Positions 11,670-23,534 are shown, counted from the stretch's first letter. The stretch is 64,000 nt of DNA from Pristionchus mayeri (GCA_036245805.1 BTRK01000003.1:310001-374000), one strand, 5' to 3'. Notes: generated by a model not told the origin, from the letters alone. Made by a program: numbers and translations.

Positions 11670-13845
11670 AGAGCGCAGAATTGTCGTGGTGGGAGCCCCA
11701 TAACATTCATTCTCCGGAGCACTCCTTTAATAATATTGTATCGCATCATGTCGTTTGCATTTTGTTTAAGAGACCGGCTCGGTAAGAATCGAGGGTCCTT
11801 CTGTTACGGCCGGACATCGACCTTTTCGATTTCGATAAGAATTGTTTTCTGGATACCCCTATGGGTCCTCATCATCATATGGGGTACCATATGACTCATG
11901 GTCTTGAAACATTAAAATTCGTCAAAAGTCAATGGCGATATGTAGGTCCGAGGTTAGTGTGGTTTAATAACACACTATCCTAGGCAACAAAAACGCGTTA
12001 TTATTTGGTCTTAGAATCCAATCGAAAACTGATTTTTCAATGTTGAAAAATTAGTTTTTTTTTTAAATTTTAAAACAAAAAAGCGCTATACGGCGAATAG
12101 ATGGCTTTGTAGAGCTTGAAATTCTGCATCGAATAGAAATATTTCGAAAAAAATCGGGATAGCCATGTTTTGAGATAATCAGACCTGAACATAAAATTTC
12201 GAAAACAAATCTCACGATTACCCTCGATTTTGTACTCATTTTGTAGAGCTCGTCAAACTGAGCACTTTTTCTGTTTACCATTTTTCACTAACTTCTTATT
12301 CTAGCGACTTATGGCAGCTGGGTAAATTCTGAGTTGTATGCGCATGAACATGACAACTCAGAAGGCTTGAAACTCGACTTTTTTGAAGCGATGAAATTTC
12401 GTGCTCTTTCAACGTCTTCACACTTCTTTGATCGAGAAATGTTAGAAATTGATTAAACTGGTCGATCTAAATGATAAATCTACAAGATGAGAATTTTTCA
12501 ATTCTTGACATCTCATTTTTTTCTACATTCGGAGCTACATTGCTCAAAAAGGCCACCCTGAAAGTGCCGCTAACTATTTTTTTCTGTATGTGTATGAAGT
12601 TAAACTTCGATAATCTGTAATAAAATTCACTGTGTTTGCCCCTCACCGAGGTGCTATGATTTTATTTGTACTGGCAATTTCGGTTTTCGTTTATATTTTC
12701 TGAAATTGCAGTTCTACGAATTAACTTTCAACATAAAAGTTGTAAAGCAAATTTTTCTGCGCATTTTGAGCACACTGCCGCATCTGTAGCACATCTGGGA
12801 GCTGAAATACACTAGAGCCGGGAGTAAAACCGGAAAATTCCTAAAAGCCGGTTCTGGGACCTGTGACCAAGATTTTTCGAGAAGTTGGCTCTAGTATATG
12901 CTACAACAATAATATGAAGTAAAACAAAAAAATAAAAGTTGGAAATTGTTCCCGCGGGTTGGCTTTTTCCTCCACTGACTCATGATACCTGTGATAAATT
13001 CTAGGATGATTGGGCATCAACTCGTGAAGAAAATTTTTTTAACATCATTTTTTAATACTTTCATTTCTCAGGCCGCTATGCGCTCTATTCACATTAAATA
13101 ATAAGGAAAATTAAAAATACATTTTTGAGAAAAAAGCAAAAATGTGAAATAAAGTCACTTTTTGATAAGGCCAGTCGCCTACCGTAATAACAACCGAACC
13201 TTAGGATACATGATAAAGAGTTGTCCTACACGCAGCACTCGATGAGGGAAATCCGCCAGTATCAATAGAACTTCGAAGCGAAAGCATCCGAGCTATGCTC
13301 GCCGAGTACTACACGTGGGCACAATTGGGGTGATTTCGATTTTTCGCACTTTTCCAAGCATATTTTCACTGACTCGAAAAGTCTCTCGTATCTACCTCAT
13401 ACTAACACGTTTTGACACGAATGCAATTTGGTGAATCACTACTGATTTACTAATCAACTCAAATCACTCAATACCCCTGGACCTACCTGAATTCAAAGAT
13501 AAAGTATTCGTATACTATCAACTGGAGGGATTCTATCAATTGCAACGATCGATGCATGATTCATATCATGACGATCACTTCTCGAGAGAATTCCGTTGCT
13601 ATTTCTGGTGATGATTCGATCATAACGCAATATAGTAAGAGAGCGGAGAATCGTCTCTGGGTAGAGTAGGAAACATCGATGGTATGATAAGGTAAAGGAC
13701 TGTAAAATTTTAAACCTTGTTACCTACAACATAAGTAAGCGCAATATGAATTCAAAATTGCTTCTAAAACAATAAAGGGAGGACGTTCGAATGATCGTGT
13801 GGCAGCGAGAATATGGTTACAATTTTAATATGATGTGCAGTTTAT
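11670..13845. other. Gene-free AT-rich stretch
   Basis: I find no exon with matching splice phases. There are small inverted repeats: GGTTAGTGTG...CACACTATCC near 11952-11985, and CACTAGAGCC...GGCTCTAGTAT near 12809-12897. CTACCGTAAT near 13178 echoes the minisatellite motif. Confidence 0.6.
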
Positions 13846-14568
13846 TCAAATTCTACTTCTCTTCGTAGCTGTCGATGATGGATCCAAGTCAGACTCTGAA
13901 GAAATAATTGGCGCATAGTGTTGCGGGTTTTAATTAAAATCTTCATAATATTAACAATCTCTCACCTGCATGTCTTCTCGGAATATTCGAAGAAGTTATG
14001 TTCGCTGAATCACCTGATGTTTCTGGCTCCAACGTCGGAGCTAGGTTATCTTCAGGTGGAGGGGCAACATTTTCTGAGCTGGTCGAGATCGCATCTCTTG
14101 TCATATTGTTTTCAGGAGTGATGGCTTGAATTTGATGAACTTCATTTTCTGCTCTTGCGTCTTGCAACATTTGGATTGCCTGCAAATTGGCGTCAGCATA
14201 TCAGTCTTATGGAAAGTTGTGATCGCAGATATCTTGACATTTTTCATAAGAAATTACACAGTTAGCCGTAGCGGCTCACTGTACGAGCTATGACATATCC
14301 AATTCTTTGTTTTGCGTGATCTATAAATTTTATTCAGACAGTAAGGAGAACGAATAGAACAAGTACATACCAAGTGCATGATATTCTTAATTGATAAGTA
14401 AATGAAAAATTTACCAGCTTCTCGAATACAAAAAGATAGCACTGATTTGCAGCGCGAAATCGTTTGTCCATCTTTTCAATTTCGTTATCAATATCATTTA
14501 TCCACACCCAGTTCTTTCCGTTTCCGATGGCAATCATTCTCTGTTTCAACCGCCTTTTCGTATTTTGC
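13846..14568 (-). CDS. C-terminal part of a coiled-coil protein, RING-family relative (partial)
   Basis: Minus-strand exons 14568-14415, 14179-13966 and 13895-13846 join in phase. They encode a helical block ending NQCYLFVFEKL, an acidic Pro/Ser/Thr linker (ENVAPPPEDNLAPTLEPETS) and a basic tail TKRSRI before TGA. The first exon needs an incoming phase that nothing upstream supplies; only 160 bp separate it from the stop of the next gene. The linker resembles the one in the RING-H2 gene at 14730-16463, so this may be the remains of a tandem copy or alternative 3' exons of that gene. In the first exon a second frame (begins AKYEKAVETEND) also looks coiled-coil, hinting at an old frameshift. 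Confidence 0.5.
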
Positions 14569-14729
14569 CTGTAAAAGATAATACGAGGGAAGATCTTCAT
14601 ATGCTCTTACGCGCAAAATTTTATGCAGGTTTTTGATTTAATATTATTCCATTTCTTATCCTTTGTGCCTTAAAAATGTTTATTAATAGCAGTTACAATT
14701 TTTATGTAGTTTTTTCCCATAGTTATTAA

Positions 14730-16463
14730 TCAACGAACTGCGTTAACTTCATACGGATATGTGGGCACAACATCATTTCCTTGTTCAGCATAATCAATAT
14801 TTAACACTCCACTTCGACATGTGCAGCAAGTTTCCTGAGAGGTATTCATCTTGCAATTTATTTTTCGTGCACTCTTGCTTTAGACAGATAGCTCGCGCTT
14901 TAGATAGATAGGAAGAGTTTCAGCAACCGCACGCGGTTATGAACGAGAAGGTCAATATATTTTTTTGCGCGCTCACTCGCTCTTTCCCTAAGCAACTTCC
15001 CCTGATGTCCATGGCTGGCAATCATCCAAGTTGCTATAACTCAGTTCAGAACAGAGATAAAAAAGTGGAAATTTCAGAATCTCTTCTCCTTGGTGAAAGC
15101 TAGGCAATGGTAATGAAATAGTCAATTTTTCAGCTTTGCCTTTGCTCCTCCTTTAATGGGGGCTTTGCTTAGGAGTGTAACGGACTCGCGCCCGTGAATG
15201 GCTAAACTTACATTTGACTCGATCCACATAAAAATGCACGTCTGATGAAACTTGTGATTGCATGGGAGGAGAGAGATAGTTCTCTAAAGCAATTGCATAT
15301 TGATTATCTTCTTTAATTTGTAGTCGCGGCTAAACAGTTATCCCCAAATTTCAAAAAGTCAATTTTTTAAAGTTGAATGAAGTAGAATAATTTGAGGGAA
15401 GAGAACCTTAATCGAAAGAGCTTCAAAGCAGACAACACATATCGGTTCCTCATTCGCGTCAACCGATTTGGGAGGAACTACGAGATTCCCAGATTCAGGC
15501 AGACAGGCATTGGATACATTTTCTCGAATCGGCTGAGTACGGTTGGAGAACGCGATATTCCTTCGATTATTGACCAGCGTTGCTGGTGGGACAACGGAAA
15601 TATCTACTTCGCCACGAATTCGGTTCTTAATATTGGGTCTGATAATTAATAATGAAACGCACATAACGGAAAACATACCTCAATATTTGCTAATTCGTCC
15701 CGCAAGTTTGCGATTTTCTTAAGTCGAGCTATCAATTTCTTTCTTTCTCCAACCAAATCTTATAAGTACACTTTATTACTGATCCCTTGAATGCGAGAGT
15801 TCCTTAGATATTCCTCCAAATCTTTAGAAACCTCTTTAAGCCACTCTCTGAAGTTTGGTTAAGAGACATATATATGCATGTAGAACTTACGAAGTCATGC
15901 TCTCTAACGTACCCAAGATAAATCGATTAGTATTTCGATTCTCTAGAATTTGAATCAGATAGTGCTCAGTGGGCTGAAATTCATGACAACAAAATATGTA
16001 TTTAGCAATCTACCCCTCGTAACATGCATGTTTTCAATTTTTGGAATGAGATGAAGAAAAGTAGGAAATCAATTACATCATTGTCAGCGAAACATGATCT
16101 AATATGATCTAATACCTCGAAACATGATCGAATATGTCCTTTGGCTATAGGCAATTACTTTTTTGGCAGTACAACAGCAAAACGCAATTGATAAACAACA
16201 ACAACAAAAAACAACAAAACGCAATTGATGATTGAAAATTTTCTAACTAATCCGTTTCCCTACGATTTCTCACTCCCGAATACTTAATAACGGTGAACAT
16301 TCAGGCTCAAACATTTTGTCTTTTTTTTCTATGTTTACAAACAATAGTAACATACTTGCACTCCGGGTCCGAACCCATACACTTCCTTGAGAAGCTGCCG
16401 ACCTCTCTCGTCGAAAACATTCTTCCGAAAATCAAAGTGAACATCACACGTAGGACATGGGAA
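14730..16463 (-). pseudogene. RING-H2 finger protein with coiled coil, in-frame stop codon
   Basis: Minus-strand exons: 16463-16356 (begins FPCPTCDVHF), 15973-15891, 15847-15679 (coiled coil LIARLKKIANLRDELANIE), 15625-15407 (Pro/Ser linker then EEPICVVCFEAL), 15283-15212 (LLPCNHKFHQTCIF) and 14834-14730 (ETCCTCRSGV... stop). CxxC, CxHxxHxxC and CxxC complete a RING-H2 domain typical of E3 ubiquitin ligases, split over three exons. The FPCPTC start looks like the end of another zinc finger whose first half I could not find intact upstream. Exon 15847-15679 contains an in-frame TAA (after ISNKVYL) with no room for an intron, so the locus may be a pseudogene, carry a sequencing error, or start downstream. 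The 15625 acceptor is also uncertain. Confidence 0.65.
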
Positions 16464-16721
16464 CTGCAACTGATTTATATCACAAGTTGACGAGTTATGA
16501 GAAAGTAACCTTATTGTTTCCGTGAATATCCGACTCGCAGACTAGCAGCTAACGCGTTCGAAGAAAGACATGTCCACACAGGAGAGATAGAGCACGCTAC
16601 AATTCATAACATTTTGAGATGCAAGAATGATCTCTCATTGATCATTTCATTGATCTTTGATCAAATTGGAGCGACAACACGCAGAATGAATATGATCATT
16701 TCTTGAGAAGATTCCCTAGAT

Positions 16722-16814
16722 GAGCAATCATCTGACTTTCTTCGGTTTGCACGCTCTCTCGCCGGTCAGAGAGACGAGAGAGCGTGTAAACTGAAGAGAG
16801 TCAGACCATTGCTC
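16722..16814. mobile_element. Hairpin MITE, GCTCTCTCG family
   Basis: This is a near-perfect palindrome running from GAGCAATCATCTGACT to AGTCAGACCATTGCTC, with arms of about 40 bp and the central GCCGGTCAGAGAGACG. It lies upstream of the RING-H2 exons, probably in an intron if that gene extends upstream. The same family recurs at 17894, 18374, 23535, 54781 and 60605. Confidence 0.85.
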
Positions 16815-16973
16815 CCATAGATCTTGTGCATATTTAAAATAAGCGAGAGATGCATAATTTATATTGCTAAACTTTTTTGTTGATCGTATTGCTCTTACGT
16901 CCACTTCGAGCGATGACTTTACAATTAAAAATATAAATCCAACCTAACCTTCCTCGCAATATCCTGGTAGCAT

Positions 16974-17243
16974 ATGAGACAATTCGTTGATTCCAGCGGT
17001 GGAGTTAAACGATCAACGGAATCCGATGTAGAAGACATTTCCTGTGAAGCACTTCATGATATGAATAGACCAAAAACAATCCATAGTCGGCAAGACCAGA
17101 GGGAGCATTACTTCGAGCAAATTCTTCTTTCTACACAATTTCTCGCGAATCATCTGGTAGGAGAGTGCATACAATGTAGAGAAGTGATTCGAACAACAAA
17201 CTTTAATTACCACCCTTTCCTCCCTCGTCTGGACAACAAGTGA
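16974..17243 (+). other. Uncertain open frame, possible gene remnant
   Basis: This open frame has 89 codons (begins MRQFVDSSGGVKRS) and a CxxC (ECIQCREV). About 340 bp downstream, 17572-17700 reads as an exon after TTTCTCAG (FVDKTFYDFVHDQIS... PLDRKAIRKLDVLSS) before GTGAGT but contains one in-frame TAG. On the opposite strand 17215-16990 holds a RING-like HEVLHRKC with stops, which could be a decayed first half of the RING gene at 14730. I cannot decide between these readings. The rest of 16464-17768 is non-coding. Confidence 0.22.
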
Positions 17244-17768
17244 GAATTATCAATATAGAATCAATATAGACAAATAAAATCCTGTTAATCTTAAAAAAGC
17301 GGGAAAGGACAGTATTTTTTCAATGAAAATGCGAACGCGCGCTTACAGTACATCGTGTCGATACGCGCGTTCAGTGAACTATTCAAATAGTGTCTACTAA
17401 GCAATCCACGTATGCCCCCAATGTAATTACGTATATTGAAACACGCCAAATTATGATAGGGATTACCTCGTATGAAATACTATATTGTTTTTCGTTATTA
17501 CTGAATAGTCTGACAAAAACAATTGTAAAATTTGGCCAGGAAAAAGATAAATCATAGCATTGAATATTTCTCAGTTTGTCGATAAAACATTTTACGATTT
17601 TGTGCATGATCAGATATCTTTATTAGCAAATATTAACGTTTTCAAACAACACTCGTAGCCTCTTGATCGGAAAGCTATTAGGAAGCTTGACGTGCTCAGT
17701 AGTGACCGTGGTGCTGCAATTGTGAGTTTTATAATAAAAATTTCGAGTCATCCTGTGAATAATTCTCC

Positions 17769-18765
17769 TTATCTTTGATATTTCCATTTGTTATCTCTGT
17801 TCTGACTACAGTGTGACACGGTTGGATGCTAGAAAGTGACCAAGTGTGTGAAAAAAAACATGAAGAGGTGATTACCCGAATTACGAACGACTCGAGCAAT
17901 CATCTGACTCTTCTTCAGTTTGCACGCTCTCTCGTCTGTCTGACCGGCGAGAGAGCGTGCAAACTGAAGAGAGTCAGATGATTGCTCAGATACTCACGTG
18001 ATGCGCGTGGTGGACGGCGGCGGCGGTTCCAACTGCAGCTCCGACAACGGCGGCGCCAGCCACGGGGCGGTGATGATGGTGGTGCACCTGAGTACGAATA
18101 TGCTATCACGGATTCTTCGGAAAACGCCATGCCGATCACAACTTGTGAGCCGCATGTTTGAAACATTATGACTACATTATGACTCAAGAAGAGGTAGATT
18201 GGACCGTGAGGGTGAAAGGAAAGAGGACATAATGAGGTTGAGATATAATTTGGGATTCTTTACTTCCCACAATCTCTCGCCTATAAGCCGGTATGGAGAG
18301 TGAATGACGAGCCTATTTATCGAACTCGAGTGGGGGGTGAGGGTATGCTTCCTGGAAAGGGTAGGGTAGATAGGAGCAATCGTCTGAGTCTCTTCAGTTT
18401 GCACGCTCTCTCGTCTCTCTTACCGGCGAGAGAGCGTACAAACTGAAGTGAGTTAGACCATTTCTCGTTGATAGGAGTACCTCGTGGTGGACGACGGCGG
18501 CGACGGGGTGGTGCACGGCGACGTGCGCGGCCGTGGCCACGGCGGCTCCCGCGACGGCGGCGCCCCCGACGACTGCAAATCAGCACTTATAATTAGGGTT
18601 CTCTCATTGGAAAATTGTTGTAGCACTTTAAGATATGTTTCATGTACGCTATATAGGTCATATATATATAGTGCACGTGAAGTATATCTGAAAAAAAAGA
18701 TTTATACCTGCGGCTCCAGCGACGACTCCGGCAGCGACGGGGTGGTGATGGTGGTGGTGGTGCAT
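17769..18765 (-). CDS. His/Ala/Val-rich low-complexity protein
   Basis: Minus-strand exons 18765-18708, 18572-18481, 18087-17998 and 17828-17769 join in phase. The frame encodes MHHHHHHHPVAAG..., blocks of GAAVAGAAVATAAHVAVHH and VHHHHHRPVAGAAVVGAAV, and ends SHCSQNRDNKWKYQR before TAA. Variation among CAC/CAT, GTC/GTT and GCC/GCT falls at third positions, which supports this frame over the Pro/Ser/Thr-rich alternative. Such His/Ala repeats occur in secreted nematode proteins, but I find no signal peptide exon, so the true start may be upstream of 18765. The last exon is the least certain. Two introns carry hairpin MITEs (17894, 18374). Confidence 0.55.
17894..17987. mobile_element. Hairpin MITE, GCTCTCTCG family (intronic)
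   Basis: It is a near-perfect palindrome from GAGCAATCATCTGACT to AGTCAGATGATTGCTC. It sits in the last intron of the His-rich gene, 10 bp from the donor at 17997. Confidence 0.88.
18374..18465. mobile_element. Hairpin MITE, GCTCTCTCG family (intronic)
   Basis: It runs from GAGCAATCGTCTGAGT to ACCATTTCTC around GTCTCTCTTACCGGCGAGAG. It lies in the intron between exons 2 and 3 of the His-rich gene. It is slightly more diverged than its neighbour at 17894. Confidence 0.82.
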
Positions 18766-18796
18766 GGTTCTCTGGAACGGAATGAGTTACTTCCAG

Positions 18797-19060
18797 GTAT
18801 TGAGGAGTATAATGCTAGTCTACAAGATCAGGGAGACGACGAAAAAGAATAAAAATTACGAGTAAATGGTGACAAATGTGAAATCGAAAAATTACAAGGA
18901 TCCTACGCTGAAAAAGAGCGGTTGCGCAAGCGTGGAAATGGTGACAAATGTGAAGATGAAAGAGAGTACGAGGAGCTTAGGCGCGCTTTTACGAGAAAAA
19001 TCCTCCTGATAAGGCGATGGAGGGAAAATGAAGCGTGTGAGTGATAAGAATCAGTCTAGG
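18797..19060 (+). pseudogene. Coiled-coil gene remnant
   Basis: After TTACTTCCAG the plus strand reads IEEYNASLQDQGDDEKE, a TAA, then about 60 codons of charged helix in the same frame (LQGSYAEKERLRKRG, EDEREYEELRRAF) up to a TGA. The phrase NGDKCE occurs twice, from an internal duplication of GTGACAAATGTGAA. The in-frame stop and lack of neighbouring exons suggest a decayed fragment. It overlaps the upstream side of the minus-strand His-rich gene. Confidence 0.3.
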
Positions 19061-19534
19061 GATGGCGAGGCACTAAATGTCTGTCTCTTCATTTCGCATA
19101 CTCTCTCGCACCGTCTCACCGCCTGTCTCTCTTCAATCTGCTTGATATGTCATCGCGCTGTCCGGCTAGAGAGCATGGGAAGAGTCGTGCCGTGCGGAGC
19201 CACCCATTAAGTCAGTCCGAATGATGCTTTGTCCTCGAAGCGTTGGATGAATCATCCACAATGACGTGGTCGTTAAACATTTCCTTTCAGGTGATATCAG
19301 GGATTCGATACGTCGTGTATCGCTGATGTTCGATTCTCGATTTTCCCAGCAAAATTGCAATACATATGCAAGAAATAAATGCGTGACATAACCTTCACTT
19401 TATCAAACGAATCACTTGTTGTCACACAATTAGCGGGAATTCAATTAGTGGTTGATTGGGAAAACGGTAAGTGGTGCGGGCAGAGGGATACGGTAGGCAC
19501 ACGACTGTGGCGCCCTCGCCTTCTTCGTGACCAC

Positions 19535-20313
19535 TCACGTCTTCTCCTTGGACACGAACACCTTGCCTATAAAATGTCTGTTCTTCTTTCATCGATTAGA
19601 ATTTTTAATTTTTTTCGGACTTAGCAGTTCTTCAAAAGCGTGCCCGAGCTCGTTGCTCGAGACTGGGACCGAATTCCTAAAAGTACTCAGGGAATTCCGT
19701 GGTTAATTAAATCTCAAAGATCAGTCTCCTCTTACCAGGCGCGGCCTTCTCCATGTTGATTGCCTCGGCGCTCGGCACTTTTCCGTCGCCTTCGACTGAA
19801 AAAAAGATAAGTATCATACTTCAACATTTGCCAAGATCAGCCATGCTTTGCAAGAAGTGATTCTCATCAGCCTGCTGTCTCAACAGTCTGCTCGGCGAGT
19901 GATTACACAGAGTGTACAGAACAATAGCACACTTCTTGCGAGGATAATCTAGTTGGCAAGTTGCCAATTGCAACGAACCCCTCTCAGCAGACTCGTAGGT
20001 GTTGCTGAGGACCGGCCCGTGGATGGAGATACGGCCAGACTTGCCGCCCTGAGGTAGATCGTAAGGATGAGTTGTCAAGAAATTATTTCTTTGTTCTGCG
20101 TACTCTCTCGATGAATGACCAAAATTATAGTGCGCAAAACATGTGTTTCCTAATAGTTCCTTAATAAATAGTCTTTGGAAGAGGAGTTTACATTTCTCTG
20201 TTTGTCTCGTTAAAAACTAACCGTGCCGACTTCTGCACTGGGTACCACTCCACTGCCTCCGAGCGACCCGATCGCCGTATCTGAAATGTATGTCGTTGTT
20301 GTTGTGTTATTCT

Positions 20314-20348
<35 letters not shown>

Positions 20349-20768
20349 CTTGTTCTTGTTGTTGTTGTTGTTGTTGTTGTTGTTATTGTTGTTGTTGTTG
20401 TTGTTGTTGTTATGGCTGTTGTTGTTCTTACTTTGTTTTCGCAAAGATCAACGATATAACTCACTCATCTCGGGTTCGGCTCCGGAATTAGCAGAGGCGT
20501 TCGAGGGTGTGCCCTAAAATAAATACAAATTGCTTAATATTTTCGGGTAGAATAAAGGAATGCTAAATAGATGGTTGGGTACCAACTAATTTATTTCACA
20601 TTTGAAACAAATTCGAATATCGTGTAAAATTATCCAAAACTTGAAACGATCAATGATCAATTATGATATATTCACGCTTAGGCTTATGATTAGCAAGACG
20701 TACAGTTTCCTGCTTCTTCTTTGCACACATCGCGAGAGAGACGGCTAGTGGGAAGAGCACGAGGATTA
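19535..20768 (-). CDS. Single-pass membrane protein with Gly/Ser/Pro-rich tail (5' end not found)
   Basis: Minus-strand exons 20768-20704, 20513-20465, 20280-20222, 20048-19979, 19795-19736 and 19566-19535 join with consistent phases (2, 0, 1, 0, 1, 1). They encode a hydrophobic helix (ILVLFPLAVSLAMCA), a KKKQET stop-transfer, then about 100 hydrophilic residues (GTPSNASANSGAEPEM, GGKSGRISIHGP, KVFVSKEKT) ending at TGA. The exon before the helix must contribute one base and the start codon; I could not place it in 20769-21239. The tail would be cytoplasmic if the helix is a signal anchor with a short N-terminus. No family is recognised. Confidence 0.6.
20294..20427. repeat. (TTG)n microsatellite
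   Basis: This is about 130 bp of TTG repeats with a few TTC/TTA interruptions, inside the intron between exons at 20465-20513 and 20222-20280. Long hydrophobic or Thr-rich open frames across it (both strands) are products of the repeat. Confidence 0.95.
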
Positions 20769-21239
20769 CTGAAAGGGGGTACGGCAGAATTACGGTGAGA
20801 TGGATCTCTGAGTCTATCCTTTGCGAGCATGCAAAGCTGTATGATGCAAGGTGAAATATAACATACTAAAAAATACAAATAAAACATAAACAGAAACTGA
20901 CGATGAAAGAGGAGGAGGTGAAGCATTCGACCGAATGCGAGCAATGGAAAGGATCGGAATGCGGAGAGGAGAAGAGAGGATGAGAGAGGAGAGGAGAACA
21001 ATAAATAGATTGTCGAAAACAACATTTTCGAAATCGCGTAAACAACAATTCTATTGTCTGTAGGTAATTGATTCATTGATCGAAAGACGGTATTGAACAT
21101 ATCATCAGCATGACGGTTCTTAGGCGATCAATTAGATATTTTGTTAAGATTAATATCTCGCGTGTCACGCTTAAAGACGCCAATACATGCAGCTATGCTT
21201 TATCGGTTGGACAGATCAGTCTGCTGTCCACACATCATC

Positions 21240-22682
21240 TTAAGAAGGGCAGTAGGTGAGCTGGTAGTCAGGCACTTGCCACGGGTTGACCGTTTTGGTC
21301 TGAAAAAATGCGAAGAATGTCGTGGTAACATGGTTTTTTTTCATACAAATAAGTCTGAGAAAAAATGTTCAGATCGAAGAAAAATCTGAATAATCAATAC
21401 AAAAAAATAAATAATAAAAATATATTAAAAATATAAAATTAATTTTAAAACGATACTCACCACTCTTCCGAAGCTGCCAAAGCAATTCGCGTTGGTGCAC
21501 GTAATAGTGTCGCCTGCTCTGAAACCGATGGTAATTGAAAAGGTGCAGCTACGTCAAGCGATTGTATAGTCGTCAAGACATGACTAAGCTAGGTTGTGGG
21601 AGTGCGGTGAAGGATGTATGAATAAAAAAAAACTAGTCCTCAGACCGAATACCATAATTAATTATCATTATTAATAATAATTAATGAATTAATCATAATT
21701 AATTAATTAATCATAATTAATTAATTATGTCATGTTCGAGACAGAATGAACTTTTTGTCCAGAAATGCTCAATCAGTCTAAAATATCCCGAATCTAATGT
21801 ATGAGCCTCTCACTCATACAAAGATGGGAAGTTCATTACGGGTAATATAATTTTATTAGTACTACTTAGAAAAGTAAAGGTGTGCTCACCCCTACTACTG
21901 ACGAATAACCACGTAGTCGTGCGATAACATCATGACGCGATAAATAATTATTGATTGATTGCTCACCCCAGGGGCTTGATCTGCATGCCGACATCGAAGC
22001 CTCGTCCGATGTCCATCCAGTAGGCGGTGCCGTCGAAGTAGAAGCACGACTCCGTCAGACCGGATTGCTACAATCGTTTTTTGTTTTGTTTTATAAGTCC
22101 CAATCACTTCGTGTGTGATGAATGTAATAAAATTTATATAATTACACATACGTTGTCGATGGTGCCGTTGCGGAAGCAGTAGTCGACATACCTATTAATA
22201 ATATCAGTTATTACTAAAATACATTTATGTACATTCTTTCAGCTTGCGAAATAGGAGGGATAAAAATTATCACATAGAAATATGTAAGTGATCCCACGCT
22301 TACGGCGAGGGATGAATTATCTGATTATAAAAATATGTATAATGAATCAATAGTTATCGTACGCGGCGCTGTCGAAGTTGTACGTCCCCGATTGCTGTCC
22401 GGGGTTGAGAGCTACGACGCTCTCGCGGGGACAAAGAAAATCCAGGCAGTCACCACTGTGTGTCACCTGAAATGTCTGGGTGGCACCAGGTCGGATGAGA
22501 ACTATGACGTCATGGTTATCATCCACAAGAAGAACATTTCTAGGCCGGGGACAATAGTGTGGGAGCATCAGTTTGCGATTGCCTCATGAACGTACCGTAA
22601 TTCCGCTGGAACAGGCGTTGTAGAAGGAGACGCGGACAGCGTAGGCCGAAGTGGCGAGAAGGAGACAGAGGATGACACGCAT
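21240..22682 (-). CDS. Secreted cysteine-rich protein, divergent thaumatin-like (copy 1)
   Basis: Minus-strand exons 22682-22596, 22466-22363, 22191-22152, 22067-21967, 21518-21461 and 21299-21240 give 149 aa. The signal peptide is MRVILCLLLATSAYA; the mature start is VRVSFYNACSSGIT. The middle holds DIGRGFDVGMQI and TITCTNANCFGSFGRV, and the end is PDYQLTYCPS before TAA. An N-terminal strand with NxC and a C-terminal YxLTxCP are features of the thaumatin fold, and the paralogue at 49592 ends FTITFCPS, which fits better. Eight cysteines in the mature chain suggest disulphides. The classical thaumatin signature is not seen, so the family call is tentative. Confidence 0.72.
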
Positions 22683-22778
22683 GATTGGAGACTGATTTAC
22701 TGTGTTCGAGGTTGCCCTTATATGCCCATGTGTTGTCTAGCACTAGAGGTAGAGAAATAATACCTCGGTTTCTTAATT

Positions 22779-22822
22779 CCCCCCCCCCTTTCTCCATTCT
22801 CCATTCTCCATTCTCCATTCTA
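22779..22822. repeat. Poly-C run and (TTCTCCA)n repeat
   Basis: About ten C are followed by four to five 7-bp units of TTCTCCA, 100 bp upstream of the thaumatin-like start codon. This could form part of its promoter region or be neutral. Confidence 0.85.
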
Positions 22823-23534
22823 GCGCTCGTGATGGGCGGTCGTCCCTGACCTCGCTCTTTTCCGACCTAGTTTGGGGAATCCTCTCCCGTCAGCTTGGGC
22901 AACCCGGAGAGTATCGCCTACTTGGTACACTTCAAGAGGAGGAGCACGGACGGATTCCCATCGTCTCGAGTGATCTACCGTCAAGAAAGCCCCGCTGTCT
23001 GCGTTGTGAGTTCCTACCCGGCGCAAGTCAGGTGTTCGGCGGCAGGATGATCTACTTCGACGCTCAACGGAGATCCTTCACGATCGTCCCTACAGTTGAC
23101 CAGAGAAGCCGAAGAAGATCCCATCCCTTGACCTAACGACGCTCTGAGACCGAAGATCCCCATTCCCTCCACACTGAAGTCACCCTCCTGCAGGACCATT
23201 GTGCCTGACGTCAGGATAAATATGATAATATGAAATATGATTCTTAATTCTGAATAATATCTATTGGACCAGACCGGTGATAGAACATTTAGAAGCAGGA
23301 GACGGAGACCCTATTTGGCACAATAATCGGGCGATTTCAAGGTAGTTATCGAAAAAAAGAGGACACTCTTAAATTCGAACAGTCTCTATGAATTGTCGAT
23401 GGGCTTGACGTGCTTTCGTCCTTTTCTTGGTAAAAAATCAAAAATAACGCTGACATGTTTTTGCGGAGTGCCATATCTTATCAGTACTGTTATTCTGCTG
23501 CTCTACTCAAGCTAAGGGCTATATAACACGTCGT
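22823..23534. other. GC-rich stretch with one unexplained open frame
   Basis: On the plus strand about 97 codons are open from near 22850 to the TAA near 23138 (contains EFLPGASQVFGGRMIYF). There is no splice context or start codon, and shorter frames are open on the other strand. It may be a fragment of a repeat or gene. 23140-23534 shows nothing coding. Confidence 0.3.

Noticed and set aside
18481..18572. Pro/Ser/Thr-rich reading of the His-rich exons, spliced from the gene above
   Set aside because: Synonymous third-position variation (CAC/CAT, GTC/GTT) fits only the His/Ala/Val frame.
20223..20517. Poly-Val, poly-Leu and poly-Thr open frames
   Set aside because: They are the six readings of a TTG microsatellite in an intron.
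21240..21299. Joining the first thaumatin-like gene to the exons at 20513-19535 through a GTGCCT donor
   Set aside because: The unspliced reading gives PDYQLTYCPS and a stop, which matches the end of the paralogue at 49592, and the downstream exons have their own membrane-helix exon at 20768-20704.
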